Origin: Saccharopolyspora flava
GTDB lineage: Bacteria; Actinomycetota; Actinomycetes; Mycobacteriales; Pseudonocardiaceae
DNA length: 64,000 nt
Assembly (NCBI RefSeq): GCF_900116135.1
Contig: NZ_FOZX01000003.1
Coordinates: 682,001-746,000, forward strand
Direction of reading: 5' to 3'
The notes beneath the pieces were generated by a model. The model had not been told where the DNA came from and made no database searches. It worked only from the letters and a program-made list of their open reading frames with translations. The first letter of the stretch is position 1, and each line of letters begins with the position of its first letter. The position numbers and the translations under genes were made by a program. Positions 52,597-62,887 of this stretch are shown here, one piece after another.

Positions 52597-52893
52597 ATGA
52601 CGCAGGCCGACAACACCCCCGCGCCGCAGCCCACCTCCGTTCAGCAGGACGTCCGGGCAGCGGTGATCGCCGCTCTGATGCCGTTCGGCGCGGGCATGCT
52701 GCTGGCCCTCGGCTACGCGTGGATCGGCTGGTTCGGGCTGGTGCTCGCGGCCGTCGGCGTCGCGGGCTGGGGCTACTGGTGGCGCGACAAGCACCAGGAG
52801 TGGTTCCCCCAGCAGGTGACCACCGGAACGGTCGTCGGTCAGACGGTCCTGATCGCGGTGATCACCCTGCTCCTGTTCGTCTCGATCAGCTGA
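52597..52893 (+). CDS. small hypothetical membrane protein
   Basis: A 98-residue protein with a polar N-terminal 20 residues and three hydrophobic stretches (about 22-42, 44-62, 80-97); [13 protein letters not shown] lies between the second and third. Family not recognised. Likely leaderless. Its stop lies within TCAGCTGA (52886-52893), shared with the convergent DUF402 gene. Confidence 0.72.
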   Translation: MTQADNTPAPQPTSVQQDVRAAVIAALMPFGAGMLLALGYAWIGWFGLVLAAVGVAGWGYWWRDKHQEWFPQQVTTGTVVGQTVLIAVITLLLFVSIS

Positions 52894-53551
52894 GCAGCCA
52901 TCCGGGCAGTGCCGGGCGGGGCCAGGCGGGGTCCGGGCGGGCGTCGCAGTAGGTGCCGTCGAAGGGGAAGGCGCCGTCCTTGGCCCGGGAGATCATCTCC
53001 TCGCCCTCGGCGCGCAGCTCCGCCAGCTCGGCGGTGCTGAAACGGCCTGCGGCCAGCGCGTCCTCGAGCTCGTCCTCGTCCTTCCAGGACCAGCTGCCGT
53101 CGGGCATCACCTCGACGTCGAGCACCCCGTCGACCCGGCGCACGCCGTGCTCGTCGCGGCCGCGCGGGATCTCCAGGTTGACGTACCAGTTCCGGAACTC
53201 GCCGGACGGCTCGAAGAACCACCACACCGACGACCAGCGGTGCTCCTGGACCAGTCGCAGCGTCGACGTCCCGCGCCACGTGGAGCGCGCGGGCACCCGC
53301 GGACCGGAGAACCGCTCCGCGAGCGGCATCTCGCGCGGGCTCCTCCCGTCCGGGGAGGTCGTGATCCGGATCGGGGTGTCCGGCAGCACCCAGCACAGCA
53401 GGTCCTCGCCGTCGTCGGAGACGACGCGGGCCGGGTGCACGGTGCCCAGCGAACCGTCCAGGCGCCAGAAGCTGTAGAGCACTTCGTCACCCGGGGCCCA
53501 CAGGTGCCGCGGGGCGTCCCAGGTCTTCTCGTTCACCATCGCGTTGGGCAT
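52886..53551 (-). CDS. DUF402 protein
   Basis: A 221-residue protein with the DUF402 domain: [20 protein letters not shown] near the start, [20 protein letters not shown] (about 110-129), and the acidic [19 protein letters not shown] block (about 145-163). Members include fluoroacetyl-CoA-type and nucleoside-phosphate hydrolases, so phosphatase activity is possible. ATG 53551 has GAGG 5 nt upstream. It follows the permease gene by 7 bp and is probably co-transcribed. Overlaps the end of the convergent small membrane gene by 8 bp. Confidence 0.82.
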   Translation of the reverse strand: MPNAMVNEKTWDAPRHLWAPGDEVLYSFWRLDGSLGTVHPARVVSDDGEDLLCWVLPDTPIRITTSPDGRSPREMPLAERFSGPRVPARSTWRGTSTLRLVQEHRWSSVWWFFEPSGEFRNWYVNLEIPRGRDEHGVRRVDGVLDVEVMPDGSWSWKDEDELEDALAAGRFSTAELAELRAEGEEMISRAKDGAFPFDGTYCDARPDPAWPRPALPGWLLS

Positions 53552-53558
53552 GACCGCC

Positions 53559-54815
53559 TCATTTCCACCGGCGTGAAACGACTCCCGCCAGCAACGGACC
53601 GACAACAACCACACCGAGCGTCGTCAGCATCGCAGAGATCGGCATGCTCATCGCCAGCACGACCGACAAACCCATCCCAAGGCACGCACCCCGCATAGGC
53701 CATGTGGGCCCATCGGAGAGCAGCAAACGGGCGCCTGCGTTGGCGAAAGCGTAGTGCAGCAGCAACGCGCAGGCCGCGAACGACAGCAACGCGATCGGGT
53801 CGACCAGCTGCGAGACGATCACCGCAGCGACCCCGAGCACCAGGTCCAGCAGGTACGGCGTGCCGGACGGGCCGGTGCGGCCGAACGCGCGCGGCAGCTC
53901 GCGGTCGCGCACCAGCGCGAGCCCGGTCGAGCGCGCGGATTCCAGCGTCCCCAGCAGCACCGGCAGCAGCGCGACGGCCGCGCCGACGCACACCAGCGGC
54001 ACCAGGTCGGCGGCCGCGGCGGCGGTGAGCACGTCGCGCACCGGCATCGGCGACAGCGCGAGCCGCTCCCAGCCCAGCTGGTAGGTCAGCGCCGCGATCA
54101 TCAGCGCCACCAGCGCGGCGACCGCGATCAGCGAGAACCGGGTGGCGCTGCGGATCGACACCCACGGCGCGCGGTCCGCCTCGTCGGCGGGCGCGGCGAG
54201 CCGCTCGAATCCGGTGAAGGCGAGGAACAGCACACCGCCGGCGCCGATGATGCCCACCGCGCTGTCGTCGGACGCGCCCGGTTCGACGTGCGCGACCGGT
54301 CCGCCCGCCGGGGTGATCGCGAAGCAGATCGCCACCACCAGCAGGACCACCACCAGGCTCAACCCGACCCACAACCACGCGGCCACGCCCCGGATCCGCA
54401 GGCCGGTGGTCGTCGCGAGCACCACCAGCAGCAGCACCGCACCCGCCACCAGGGCGCTGGCGGAGGGCAGGAAGAACTCGCCGATCACGCGGGCGATCGC
54501 GGCCATCGCGGCGACGTGCGCGGCCAGGTACGCCGAGGCGCCGACGCGGGCGGGCAGCAGGCCCATCCGCTCACGCACGCACGCGTACGCCGCGCCCGGG
54601 CCCCGGTACCTGCTCGACTGGTAGGCCGTGGCCGACGCCGCGCACACCGCGGTCAGCAGCGCGACCAGCACTCCCAGCAGCGCCCACGGGCCCGCCGCGG
54701 CGGCCGCCGGTGCCGGTCCGAGCAGGACGCCGACGCCGATCATGCCGCTGAGCGCGAGCGGGAGCGCGTCACGACCGGTCGTCAATCGGCCGACCGATTC
54801 AACCTGTCGGGTCAC
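53559..54815 (-). CDS. APC-superfamily amino acid permease
   Basis: A 418-residue transporter with about 11-12 hydrophobic helices. The first helix carries the unwound APC substrate-binding motif GMIGVGVLLGP (24-34), and AFTGFERLAAPADEADRA (about 200-217) is the conserved loop after helix six. It probably imports an amino acid or amine with protons. GTG 54815, GGTGG 4 nt upstream. First gene before the DUF402 gene. Substrate unknown. Confidence 0.87.
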   Translation of the reverse strand: MTRQVESVGRLTTGRDALPLALSGMIGVGVLLGPAPAAAAAGPWALLGVLVALLTAVCAASATAYQSSRYRGPGAAYACVRERMGLLPARVGASAYLAAHVAAMAAIARVIGEFFLPSASALVAGAVLLLVVLATTTGLRIRGVAAWLWVGLSLVVVLLVVAICFAITPAGGPVAHVEPGASDDSAVGIIGAGGVLFLAFTGFERLAAPADEADRAPWVSIRSATRFSLIAVAALVALMIAALTYQLGWERLALSPMPVRDVLTAAAAADLVPLVCVGAAVALLPVLLGTLESARSTGLALVRDRELPRAFGRTGPSGTPYLLDLVLGVAAVIVSQLVDPIALLSFAACALLLHYAFANAGARLLLSDGPTWPMRGACLGMGLSVVLAMSMPISAMLTTLGVVVVGPLLAGVVSRRWK

Positions 54816-55042
54816 CGGGCCACCCTTGCAGACGCGTGCGAGTACTTCAGCCGCCTGTCGGCTGACTCATGGCGATCGTCCGTCACGGAGAGTACGACGG
54901 AGCCGTCGGGCGCACGCGGGCCGTGTCGTGCTCCCGCCAGTGCGCCACGCCCAGGGTGAACACGCCGATCAGCGGTCGGGTCGGCGTTCTAGAGTGCGGG
55001 AAGGCTCTGGGAGAACCAAGCACCGATCCGGAGGATGACCAC

Positions 55043-56530
55043 GTGACGACCCCGAAACTCGCCCTCACCGACACCGCGGTGGCCAAGCTGAGCGTGGACG
55101 CGCTCGTCATCGGCACCGTCTCCGGCGCCGACGGCCTGCAGCTCGCGCCCGGTGCGGAGCCGGTCGCCACCGCCTTCGACGGGGACCTGGTGAAGGTGCT
55201 GACCGCGCTGGGAGCGAGCGGCAAGGCCGATGAGGTCGTCAAGCTGCCCGCGACCGGCCTGGCCGCGACCGTGCTGGTGGCCGTCGGCCTCGGCAAGGCC
55301 GGCGAGGACGGCCCGACCGCCGAGTCCGTGCGGCGCGCCTCCGGTGCCGCCGCCCGCGCCCTGTCCGGCGTCGAGCACGCCGCCACCACGCTGCCCGCCG
55401 CCGACCTGCCGGCCACCGTGCAGGGCACGGTGATGGGCGCCTACGGCTTCACCGAGTACAAGTCGAGCAACGGCGACGGCCCGGTGGCCGCGGTGGACTT
55501 CGTGGTCGCCGACGCCAAGGCCGACACCGCCACCCACGCCCTCAAGGGCGGCACGGCCATCGGCGAGGCCGTCAACATCGCCCGCGACCTGATCAACACC
55601 CCGCCGAACGACCTGTTCCCGGCCTCGTTCGCCGAGCGCGCCACCGAGCTGGCCAAGGGCGCGGGCCTGGAGGTCGAGGTCCTCGACGACGCGGCGCTGC
55701 GCAAGCAGGGCTTCGGCGGCATCCTCGGCGTCGGCGCGGGCTCGTCCCGCCCGCCGCGCCTGGTGCGGATCCGGCACAAGGGCCCGAAGGCGGCGAAGAA
55801 GGTCGCGCTGGTGGGCAAGGGCATCACCTTCGACACCGGTGGCATCTCGCTGAAGCCGGGCGCGGGCATGGACAACATGACCTCGGACATGTCCGGTGCC
55901 GCGTCGGTGATCGCGACGATGGTGCTGGCGGCCAAGCTGAACTACCCGCTGGACATCACCGCCACCGTCCCGATGGCCGAGAACATGCCCTCGGGCACCG
56001 CCTACCGCCCCGGCGACGTCCTCACGATGTACGGCGGCAAGACCGTCGAGGTGCTCAACACCGACGCCGAAGGCCGGTTGATCCTGGTCGACGCGATGGT
56101 GCGGGCCTGCGAGGACGAGCCCGACTACCTCATCGAGACCTCGACGCTGACCGGCGCGCAGGTCGTCGCGCTGGGCAACCGCACGCCGGGCGTGATGGGC
56201 GAGGACGCGTTCCGCGACCGCGTCGCGCGGCTGTCGCAGGCGGCCGGTGAGGGCGGCTGGCCGATGCCGCTGCCGGACGAGCTGCGCGCCGACCTCGACT
56301 CCAAGCTCGCCGACCTGGCCAACGTCACCAACCACCGCTGGGGCGGCATGCTCGCCGCGGGCATCTTCCTGCGGGAGTTCGTGGCCGAGGGCGTGCAGTG
56401 GGCGCACATCGACATCGCCGGCCCGGCGTACAACACCAACTCGCCGTGGGGCTACACGCCGAAGGGCGGCACCGGCGTCCCGGTCCGCACGCTCGCGGCG
56501 GTGCTGGCCGACATCGCCGAGAACGGCTGA
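55043..56530 (+). CDS. pepA: leucyl aminopeptidase (M17)
   Basis: A 495-residue cytoplasmic metallo-aminopeptidase. The signature NTDAEGRL is at about 339-346 with two metal ligands; [17 protein letters not shown] supplies the other metal and catalytic Lys, and the M17 N-terminal macro-like domain occupies about 1-170. It removes N-terminal residues from peptides. GTG 55043 lies 8 nt after GGAGG (55030-55034). Rv2213 position. The terminator at 56562 follows. Confidence 0.95.
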   Translation: MTTPKLALTDTAVAKLSVDALVIGTVSGADGLQLAPGAEPVATAFDGDLVKVLTALGASGKADEVVKLPATGLAATVLVAVGLGKAGEDGPTAESVRRASGAAARALSGVEHAATTLPAADLPATVQGTVMGAYGFTEYKSSNGDGPVAAVDFVVADAKADTATHALKGGTAIGEAVNIARDLINTPPNDLFPASFAERATELAKGAGLEVEVLDDAALRKQGFGGILGVGAGSSRPPRLVRIRHKGPKAAKKVALVGKGITFDTGGISLKPGAGMDNMTSDMSGAASVIATMVLAAKLNYPLDITATVPMAENMPSGTAYRPGDVLTMYGGKTVEVLNTDAEGRLILVDAMVRACEDEPDYLIETSTLTGAQVVALGNRTPGVMGEDAFRDRVARLSQAAGEGGWPMPLPDELRADLDSKLADLANVTNHRWGGMLAAGIFLREFVAEGVQWAHIDIAGPAYNTNSPWGYTPKGGTGVPVRTLAAVLADIAENG

Positions 56531-56561
56531 TCCGGAGCCGTTGACCCTGGGTGTTCGCAGG

Positions 56562-56594
56562 AGCCGGGATTCCCGCCGGGAATCCCGGCTTTTG
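56562..56594 (+). terminator. terminator after pepA
   Basis: AGCCGGGATTCCC pairs with GGGAATCCCGGCT around GCC, followed by TTT, 31 bp after the pepA stop. Confidence 0.82.
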
Positions 56595-56607
56595 TGACTC
56601 GAGTCAC
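56594..56607. promoter_or_regulatory. perfect palindrome upstream of the OsmC-like gene
   Basis: GTGACTCGAGTCAC, flanked by CTTTT and GAAAAG to widen the symmetry, 44 bp before ATG 56652. Candidate operator, possibly for a redox-responsive repressor. Confidence 0.5.
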
Positions 56608-56651
56608 GAAAAGGTCACCATCCAGGGGTGCTCCGATGTCACGATGGGTAA

Positions 56652-57152
56652 ATGACCGAATCGCAACCGGCCACGCTGACCGCGACCAGGCACGGCTATC
56701 AGGTCGACGTGGTGTGGACCGGCAACACCGGCCAGGGCACCAGCTCCTACCGCAGCTACGAGCGCACCCACGAGGTCCGCGCCGTCGGCAAGGACTCCAT
56801 CGACGCCTCCGCCGACCCCGTGTTCCTCGGTGACGCCGACCGCTACAACCCCGAAGAACTCCTCGTCGCCTCGCTGTCGCAGTGCCACATGCTGTGGTTC
56901 CTGCACCTGGCGGCCGACTCCGGCATCGTGGTCACCGGCTACCACGACCAGGCCCGCGGCATCCTCGCGGAGAACTCCGACGGCACCGGCCAGTTCGAGG
57001 CCGTCGAGCTCGCACCCGAGGTCACCGTCTGCGACCTCGCCGCGGTCGACGTCGCCGAGGCGCTGCACGCGCGCGCCCACGAGCTCTGCTACATCGCCAA
57101 GTCGGTGACCTTCCCGGTGCGGTGCACGCCGACGACCCGCGTCGCGAACTGA
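56652..57152 (+). CDS. OsmC/Ohr family protein (YhfA-type)
   Basis: A 166-residue OsmC-fold protein. The reactive Cys is Cys78 in SLSQCHM; NPEELLVASLSQC is the typical lead-in, and a second Cys in VTVCDLA (about 129) fits the two-Cys peroxidase arrangement. Members detoxify organic hydroperoxides with thiols. Unlike Ohr it carries the longer YhfA-like N-terminal strand region. ATG 56652; the ribosome site is weak. A perfect palindrome upstream may bind its regulator. Confidence 0.85.
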   Translation: MTESQPATLTATRHGYQVDVVWTGNTGQGTSSYRSYERTHEVRAVGKDSIDASADPVFLGDADRYNPEELLVASLSQCHMLWFLHLAADSGIVVTGYHDQARGILAENSDGTGQFEAVELAPEVTVCDLAAVDVAEALHARAHELCYIAKSVTFPVRCTPTTRVAN

Positions 57153-57245
57153 CATCGATCCCGCGGCGATCGATCACGGGAGAATCGATTCAGCCCTCGG
57201 CGACGGCCGTGACGCTGCGAATCCGGGAAATGCGCGATCGCGCGT

Positions 57246-57596
57246 TCACGGCCGTTCGTCGGCGGCGCGTTGCGCGCGGCGGCGAAGAATGCGCTGCCGG
57301 GCCTGGTAATCACGCATCCGCTGCGGATATCCGACTTTCGCGACCTCGTACAGCGGAATTCCGAGCTGCTTGGTGAATCGTCCCGCCGCCGACGGCGAGG
57401 CCACCCGGCGACGGGTCCATTCCCCGTCGTGCGCGATGAGCAGCAGCGTCGTCTCGGTGACGAAGGTGCGGGGTTCGAGGTAGCCCTCGACACCGCGGTG
57501 CTGCGCCGCCCAGTCGCGGAGGTGGTCGGTGTCCGCGGAAGTGGCACGTCGCCCGGTGCCGGGACGGCGGCTGCGGAACCGGTCGAGAAATCCCAC
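57246..57596 (-). CDS. conserved hypothetical protein
   Basis: A 116-residue basic soluble protein without a recognised family. N-terminus MGFLDRFRSRRPGTGRR suggests membrane-surface or nucleic acid contact; the middle has LIAHDGEWTRRRV and LGIPLYEVAKVGYPQRMRDY, then an Arg-rich tail. GTG 57596 is 8 nt after GGAGG. It is divergent from lpdA. No cysteines and no membrane helix. Confidence 0.72.
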   Translation of the reverse strand: MGFLDRFRSRRPGTGRRATSADTDHLRDWAAQHRGVEGYLEPRTFVTETTLLLIAHDGEWTRRRVASPSAAGRFTKQLGIPLYEVAKVGYPQRMRDYQARQRILRRRAQRAADERP

Positions 57597-57833
57597 GGCA
57601 CTCCCCTCCCCGAGCCAATTCAGGCCGGTCTCGTTCGATTTTGCCACCGCGAACATGTGCGGAGTGTGAAAACGAGCTGAGAATGCGCGACCGCGGGTGC
57701 CGAATGCAGCACAGATCACCCGGCCCACCGCGCATCGGCCGGTCGGGTGGTGACAAGATGGCCGGTGGTGTGCATGACCCACCAGGTCACGCAACCGACT
57801 GCAAGTCAATGACGCCCTGTCGAGGAGTGCGAA

Positions 57834-59204
57834 GTGACCGACACGTCCGCCGATCTGGTCATTCTCGGCGGCGGTTCGGGCGGCTACGCCTGCGCTTTCC
57901 GCGCGGCCGAGCTCGGCCTGTCCGTCGTCCTTATTGAAAAGGACAAGCTCGGTGGGACTTGCCTGCACCGAGGCTGCATCCCGACCAAGGCCCTGCTGCA
58001 CGCGGCCGAGGTCGCCGATTCCACCCGAGACGCCGACCAGTTCGGGGTGCGCGCAGCCCTCGAAGGCATCGACATCGACGGTGTCAACAAGTACAAGGAC
58101 ACCATCATCTCGGGCCTGTACAAGGGCCTGCAGGGCTTGGCCAAGGCCCACAAGGTCACGATGGTCGAGGGCGCGGGCACGCTCGTCGACGCCAACACCG
58201 TCGAGGTCAACGGCACCCGCTACACCGGCAAGAACGTGGTGCTGGCCACCGGCTCCTACTCCAAGTCGCTGCCCGGCCTGGAGCTCGGCGGGCGGATCAT
58301 CGCCAGCGAGCAGGCGCTGAACCTGGACTTCGTCCCGAACAAGGTCGTCGTGCTCGGCGGCGGTGTGATCGGCGTGGAGTTCGCCAGCGTCTGGGCCTCC
58401 TTCGGTGCCGAGGTCACCGTCGTGGAAGCGCTGCCGCACCTGGTGCCCAACGAGGACGAGTTCGCCTCGAAGCGCCTGGAGCGCGCCTTCCGCAAGCGCG
58501 GCATCAAGTTCAAGACCGGCGTGAAGTTCACCGGCGCCACCCAGAACGACAACGGCGTGTCGGTCAGCCTGGAGAACGGCGAGACCTACGACGCCGACCT
58601 GCTGCTGGTCGCCGTCGGCCGCGGCCCGAACACCGCCGGGCACGGCTTCGAGCAGGTCGGCGTGACCATGGAGCGCGGCTTCGTGCGCACCGACGAGCGC
58701 CTGCGCACCAACGTCCCGGGCGTGTTCGCCGTCGGCGACATCGTGCCGGGCCTGCAGCTGGCGCACCGCGGCTTCCAGCAGGGCATCTTCATCGCGGAGG
58801 AGATCGCGGGCCTGAACCCGCAGCCGATCGACGAGGCCGGCATCCCGCGCGTGACCTACTGCCACCCGGAGGTCGCCTCGGTGGGTCTGACCGAAGCCGC
58901 CGCCAAGGAGCAGTACGGCTCGGTGGAGACCTTCACCTACGACCTGGCCGGCAACGGCAAGAGCCAGATCCTCAAGACGCAGGGCGCGGTCAAGCTGGTC
59001 CGCGCGACCGACGGTCCCGTCGTCGGCCTGCACATGGTCGGCGACCGCGTCGGTGAGCTCATCGGCGAGGCGCAGCTGATCTACAACTGGGAGGCGCTGC
59101 CGGAGGACGTCGCTCCGCTGGTCCACGCCCACCCGACCCAGACCGAAGCCCTGGGCGAGGCCCACCTCGCCCTGGCCGGCAAGCCGCTGCACGTGCACGG
59201 CTGA
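57834..59204 (+). CDS. lpdA: dihydrolipoyl dehydrogenase
   Basis: A 456-residue FAD enzyme reoxidising the lipoyl groups of 2-oxoacid dehydrogenases. FAD loop GGGSGGYA (12-19), redox cysteines Cys43 and Cys48 in [14 protein letters not shown] loop [18 protein letters not shown] near 300, and the catalytic His-Glu pair in [12 protein letters not shown] near 430. GTG 57834 lies 6 nt after AGGAG. Sixty-four bp before the E2 gene, so E3 and E2 are co-transcribed. Confidence 0.95.
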   Translation: MTDTSADLVILGGGSGGYACAFRAAELGLSVVLIEKDKLGGTCLHRGCIPTKALLHAAEVADSTRDADQFGVRAALEGIDIDGVNKYKDTIISGLYKGLQGLAKAHKVTMVEGAGTLVDANTVEVNGTRYTGKNVVLATGSYSKSLPGLELGGRIIASEQALNLDFVPNKVVVLGGGVIGVEFASVWASFGAEVTVVEALPHLVPNEDEFASKRLERAFRKRGIKFKTGVKFTGATQNDNGVSVSLENGETYDADLLLVAVGRGPNTAGHGFEQVGVTMERGFVRTDERLRTNVPGVFAVGDIVPGLQLAHRGFQQGIFIAEEIAGLNPQPIDEAGIPRVTYCHPEVASVGLTEAAAKEQYGSVETFTYDLAGNGKSQILKTQGAVKLVRATDGPVVGLHMVGDRVGELIGEAQLIYNWEALPEDVAPLVHAHPTQTEALGEAHLALAGKPLHVHG

Positions 59205-59268
59205 GCGCAGCCGCACCGCAGCGACAGAACAGCCGCACCCCGCCACACCCACGAGGAGTCAGCAACAG

Positions 59269-60999
59269 ATGGCCTTCTCCGTTCAGATGCCGGCGCTCGG
59301 CGAGAGCGTCGCCGAAGGCACGATCACCCGGTGGCTCAAGCAGGAGGGCGAGACCGTCGAGGTCGACGAACCCCTCCTGGAGGTCTCCACCGACAAGGTC
59401 GACACCGAGATCCCGTCCCCGGCCGCCGGTGTGCTGCAGCGCATCGTCGCCCAGGAGGACGACACCGTCGAGATCGGTGGTGAGCTCGCGGTCATCGGCG
59501 ACGCCGGTGAGGCGCCCGCCGCTCCCGCCGCCGAGGCTCCGGCCGCCGCTGAGGCCCCCGCGGCCCCGGCCGCCGAGCCCGAGCCCGCCGCCGAGGCCCC
59601 CGCGGCTCCGGCCGCCCCCGCCGCTCCGGCGGGCGGTGCGCAGGGCACCGACGTGACCATGCCCGCGCTGGGCGAGAGCGTCGCCGAGGGCACGATCACC
59701 CGGTGGCTCAAGCAGATCGGCGAGTCGGTCGAGGTCGACGAGCCGCTGCTGGAGGTCTCCACCGACAAGGTCGACACCGAGATCCCGTCCCCGGTGGCCG
59801 GCACGCTGCTGGAGATCACCGCCGGTGAGGACGACACCGTCGAGGTCGGCGCGAAGCTCGCGGTGATCGGCGCCGCCGGTGCCGCCGCCCCGGCCGCCCC
59901 GGCTCCCGAGCCGACCCCGGCGCCGGCCGCTCCGGCCCCGGAGCCCACCCCGGCTCCGGCCGCCGCCGCTCCGGCCCCTGCCGCTCCCGCTGCTCCGGCG
60001 GCTCCCGCTGCTCCGGCCGCTCCGGCTGAGGAGGAGGCGCCGGCGAACAACGGTGGCGCGCCGTACGTGACGCCGCTGGTGCGCAAGCTGGCCAACGAGC
60101 ACGGCATCGACCTGACCTCGATCAAGGGCAGCGGTGTCGGCGGCCGGATCCGCAAGCAGGACGTGCAGGCCGCGATCGACGCCAAGCAGGCCCCGGCCCC
60201 GACGGCTCCGGCCGCTCCGGCCGCCGCCACCTCCGCCCCGGCCACCGCGGTCGAGCCGTCGGAGGAGGCCAAGGCGCTGCGCGGCACCACGCAGAAGATG
60301 TCGCGCCTGCGTCAGCTGCTGGCCCGCCGCATGGTCGAGTCGCTGCAGACCGCGGCGCAGCTGACCACGGTGATCGAGGTCGACGTCACCCGCATCGCCC
60401 GGCTGCGCGAGCGCGCCAAGGGCAGCTTCGAGGCGGCCGAGGGCGTCAAGCTCTCGTTCCTGCCGTTCTTCGCCAAGGCCGCAGCCGAGGCGCTGAAGCT
60501 GCACCCGAAGCTGAACGCCTCGATCGACGAGGAGAACAGCTCGGTCACCTACCACGGCGCCGAGCACCTGTCGGTCGCGGTGGACACCGAGCGCGGCCTG
60601 GTCTCGCCGGTGATCCACGACGCGGGCGACCTCAACCTCGGCGGCCTGGCCCGCAAGATCGCCGACCTGGCGGCGCGGACCCGCAACAACAAGATCAAGC
60701 CCGACGAGCTCTCCGGTGGCACCTTCACCATCACCAACACCGGTAGCCGCGGTGCGCTGTTCGACACGCCGATCCTGAACCCGCCGCAGGTGGGCATGCT
60801 GGGCACCGGCACCGTCGTCAAGCGCCCGGTCGTGGTCGCCGACGAGAACGGCGGCGACACGATCGCGATCCGCTCGATGGTGTACCTGGCGCTGTCCTAC
60901 GACCACCGCCTGGTCGACGGCGCCGACGCCGCCCGCTTCCTGACCACGCTCAAGCAGCGTCTGGAAGAGGGCGCGTTCGAGGCCGACCTGGGTCTCTAA
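59269..60999 (+). CDS. sucB: 2-oxoacid dehydrogenase E2 (dihydrolipoyl succinyl/acetyltransferase)
   Basis: A 576-residue acyltransferase core. Two lipoyl domains with near-identical [13 protein letters not shown] blocks (lipoyl Lys43 and Lys167), joined by Ala/Pro-rich swinging arms with a repeated PEPTPAPAA unit; a peripheral-subunit-binding domain ([15 protein letters not shown], about 265-300); and the catalytic domain with His546 and Asp550 in DHRLVDG. In actinobacteria this DlaT-like E2 serves both pyruvate and 2-oxoglutarate complexes, so the symbol is by convention. ATG 59269. The lipoyl groups require LipB, encoded 1 kb on. Confidence 0.95.
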   Translation: MAFSVQMPALGESVAEGTITRWLKQEGETVEVDEPLLEVSTDKVDTEIPSPAAGVLQRIVAQEDDTVEIGGELAVIGDAGEAPAAPAAEAPAAAEAPAAPAAEPEPAAEAPAAPAAPAAPAGGAQGTDVTMPALGESVAEGTITRWLKQIGESVEVDEPLLEVSTDKVDTEIPSPVAGTLLEITAGEDDTVEVGAKLAVIGAAGAAAPAAPAPEPTPAPAAPAPEPTPAPAAAAPAPAAPAAPAAPAAPAAPAEEEAPANNGGAPYVTPLVRKLANEHGIDLTSIKGSGVGGRIRKQDVQAAIDAKQAPAPTAPAAPAAATSAPATAVEPSEEAKALRGTTQKMSRLRQLLARRMVESLQTAAQLTTVIEVDVTRIARLRERAKGSFEAAEGVKLSFLPFFAKAAAEALKLHPKLNASIDEENSSVTYHGAEHLSVAVDTERGLVSPVIHDAGDLNLGGLARKIADLAARTRNNKIKPDELSGGTFTITNTGSRGALFDTPILNPPQVGMLGTGTVVKRPVVVADENGGDTIAIRSMVYLALSYDHRLVDGADAARFLTTLKQRLEEGAFEADLGL

Positions 61000-61026
61000 A
61001 GAGGGTTCGCACTCGCCTTGCTCGGC

Positions 61027-61099
61027 GGTGCGGGCTGAGTCCCGCACCTGAAACGAATTGAAGCGACCGCTCACCGGTTCCGGTGGGCGGTCGCTCTTT
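61027..61099 (+). terminator. tandem hairpin terminator after sucB
   Basis: GGTGCGGG/CCCGCACC (61027-61048) is followed by AGCGACCGCTCACCG/CGGTGGGCGGTCGCT (61062-61095) and then CTTTT. The second is an intrinsic-type terminator. Confidence 0.85.
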
Positions 61100-61150
61100 T
61101 CGCGTCCGAAGGGTTCGCACGCCCGGGCCCGGTGCGGGACGATGCCGGGC

Positions 61151-62038
61151 ATGCGCGTCGTTGTCGCCGGTTCGTCGGGATTGATCGGTACGTCGCTGGT
61201 GGCCGGGCTCCGCCAGGCCGAGCACGAGGTGGTCCGGCTGGTCCGCCGCCTGCCCACCGCCCCGGACGAGCGCGGCTGGGACCCGGCGACCGGCGAGCTG
61301 GACGCCGACGCGCTGGACGGCGCGGACGCGGTGGTCAACCTGAGCGGGCCGGGCATCGGCGACAAGCGGTGGAATCCGGAGCGCAAGCGCCACCTGCTGC
61401 AGGCCCGGGTCCGCTCCACCGAGGTGATCGCGAAGGCGGTGGCGGCGGCCGGGGTCCCGGTGCTGGCCAACGCCTCGGCGGTCGGCTTCTACGGCGACAC
61501 CGGATCGCACCCGGTCACCGAGTCCTCGCCCCCGGGGTCGGACTTCCTGGCCGGGCTGTGCCGCCGGTGGGAGGCGGCGACGGCTCCCGCGAGCGAGGCC
61601 GGCGCCCGGGTGGTGCTGCTGCGCACCGGGCTGGTGATCTCGATGTCCGGTGGGCTGCTGGCCCCGCTCAAGCCGCTGTTCTCGATGATGCTGGGCGGGC
61701 GGCTCGGGTCGGGCAAGCAGTACATGCCGTGGATCTCGCTGGACGACGAGATCGCGGCGATCCGCTTCGCCCTGGAGAACCCGGACATCTCGGGGCCGGT
61801 GAACCTGACCGGTCCGGCGCCGGTGACCAATGCCGAGTTCACCCGCGCGCTGGGCGAGGCGCTGGGGCGTCCGGCGCCGTGGATCGTGCCGGGTTTCGCG
61901 CTGCGGATCGTCCTCGGCGAGTTCGCCGAGACCGCCCTGACCGGCCAGCGCGCGATGCCGACGGTGCTGGAGGCCAACGGCTTCGGGTTCCAGCACCCGA
62001 CGCTGGGTGCGGCCCTGGCCGCGGCTACCGGGAAGTAG
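61151..62038 (+). CDS. TIGR01777-type epimerase / NAD-binding protein
   Basis: A 295-residue extended short-chain dehydrogenase-like protein. The N-terminal VVVAGSSGLIGTSL (3-16) is the NAD(P)-binding loop; the YGD (about 117-119) and the C-terminal DUF1731-like domain define the TIGR01777 (SulA/YfcH) group. Enzyme activity is unproven for the family. ATG 61151 chosen over ATG 61142, which would add MPG. It sits between sucB and lipB, as Rv2216 does in M. tuberculosis. Confidence 0.87.
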   Translation: MRVVVAGSSGLIGTSLVAGLRQAEHEVVRLVRRLPTAPDERGWDPATGELDADALDGADAVVNLSGPGIGDKRWNPERKRHLLQARVRSTEVIAKAVAAAGVPVLANASAVGFYGDTGSHPVTESSPPGSDFLAGLCRRWEAATAPASEAGARVVLLRTGLVISMSGGLLAPLKPLFSMMLGGRLGSGKQYMPWISLDDEIAAIRFALENPDISGPVNLTGPAPVTNAEFTRALGEALGRPAPWIVPGFALRIVLGEFAETALTGQRAMPTVLEANGFGFQHPTLGAALAAATGK

Positions 62039-62071
62039 CCGACCTTCGGCTGCCGGAGGGTGTCCGGGGCG

Positions 62072-62077
62072 TAGCCT
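62072..62077 (+). promoter_or_regulatory. -10-like hexamer of lipB
   Basis: TAGCCT ends 6 nt before GTG 62084; no ribosome site. Leaderless initiation fits. Confidence 0.42.
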
Positions 62078-62083
62078 GACGCC

Positions 62084-62830
62084 GTGAGTCGTGCCAATTC
62101 TTCGTGTCGCGCATCGTCCGAACCGATGGCCGTGCGGCACCTGGGAACCATCGATTACCTGGACGCGTGGGACCTGCAGCGCGAGCTGGCCACCGGTCGC
62201 GCAGAGGGCCGCAACCCGGACACCCTGCTGCTGCTGGAGCACCCGTCGGTCTACACCGCGGGCAAGCGGACCCAGCCGGAGGACCGCCCGACCGACGGCA
62301 CGCCGGTCATCGACGTCGACCGCGGCGGCAAGATCACCTGGCACGGCCCGGGGCAGATCGTCGGCTACCCGCTCGTGCAGCTGTCGGACCCGATCGACGT
62401 CGTGGACTACGTGCGCCGCCTGGAGCAGGCGCTGATCCACGTGTGCGACCAGTTCGGCCTGGAGGCGGGCCGGGTCGAGGGCCGCAGCGGCGTGTGGCTG
62501 CCGGCCGTGGACGGCCGCCCGGAGCGCAAGATCGCCGCGATCGGCATCCGCGTGCAGCGCGGCGTGACGATGCACGGCCTGGAGCTCAACTGCAACGCCG
62601 ACCTCAGCGAGTTCGACCGGATCATCCCGTGCGGGATCGCCGACGCCGGGACGACGTCGCTGTCGGCGGAGCTGGGCCGCGACGTCTCGGTCGACGAGGC
62701 GTTCCCGCTGGTCGAGCAGGCCGTGCAGGACGCGCTGGACGGCCGTCTGGAGCTCACCGAGCGCAACATCCCGCGCGACCGGCCCGCGGCGGCGGGCGTC
62801 ACGCTGGCGCTGGATCCGAGCCTGCGCTGA
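62084..62830 (+). CDS. lipB: lipoyl(octanoyl) transferase
   Basis: A 248-residue enzyme moving octanoate from acyl carrier protein to lipoyl domains, first step of protein lipoylation. Catalytic Lys149 (ERKIAAIG) and Cys183 (IIPCGIAD); [12 protein letters not shown] (80-91) is the substrate channel. The Lys-Cys spacing equals that of M. tuberculosis LipB. GTG 62084 is preferred to ATG 62126 because it gives an N-terminal extension of similar length and a -10-like TAGCCT at the right distance. Its product is used by SucB. No lipA visible before the window ends. Confidence 0.94.
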   Translation: MSRANSSCRASSEPMAVRHLGTIDYLDAWDLQRELATGRAEGRNPDTLLLLEHPSVYTAGKRTQPEDRPTDGTPVIDVDRGGKITWHGPGQIVGYPLVQLSDPIDVVDYVRRLEQALIHVCDQFGLEAGRVEGRSGVWLPAVDGRPERKIAAIGIRVQRGVTMHGLELNCNADLSEFDRIIPCGIADAGTTSLSAELGRDVSVDEAFPLVEQAVQDALDGRLELTERNIPRDRPAAAGVTLALDPSLR

Positions 62831-62852
62831 CAACACCGACTCCACTCCTCTA

Positions 62853-62867
62853 GTATTCCGGAAATAC
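62853..62867. promoter_or_regulatory. inverted repeat before the serine hydrolase gene
   Basis: GTATT and AATAC flank CCGGA, ending 8 bp before the ribosome site of the gene at 62888. Candidate operator. Confidence 0.4.
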
Positions 62868-62887
62868 GGACTACTGGAGGAGTGGCC

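Noticed and set aside
57246-59252. Long minus-strand frame across lpdA
   Set aside because: It is an antisense artefact of GC-rich third positions; lpdA on the plus strand has all motifs and a ribosome site.
59059-61470. 803-codon minus-strand frame opposite sucB
   Set aside because: Mirror of the Ala/Pro-rich linkers of the E2 protein; no independent features.
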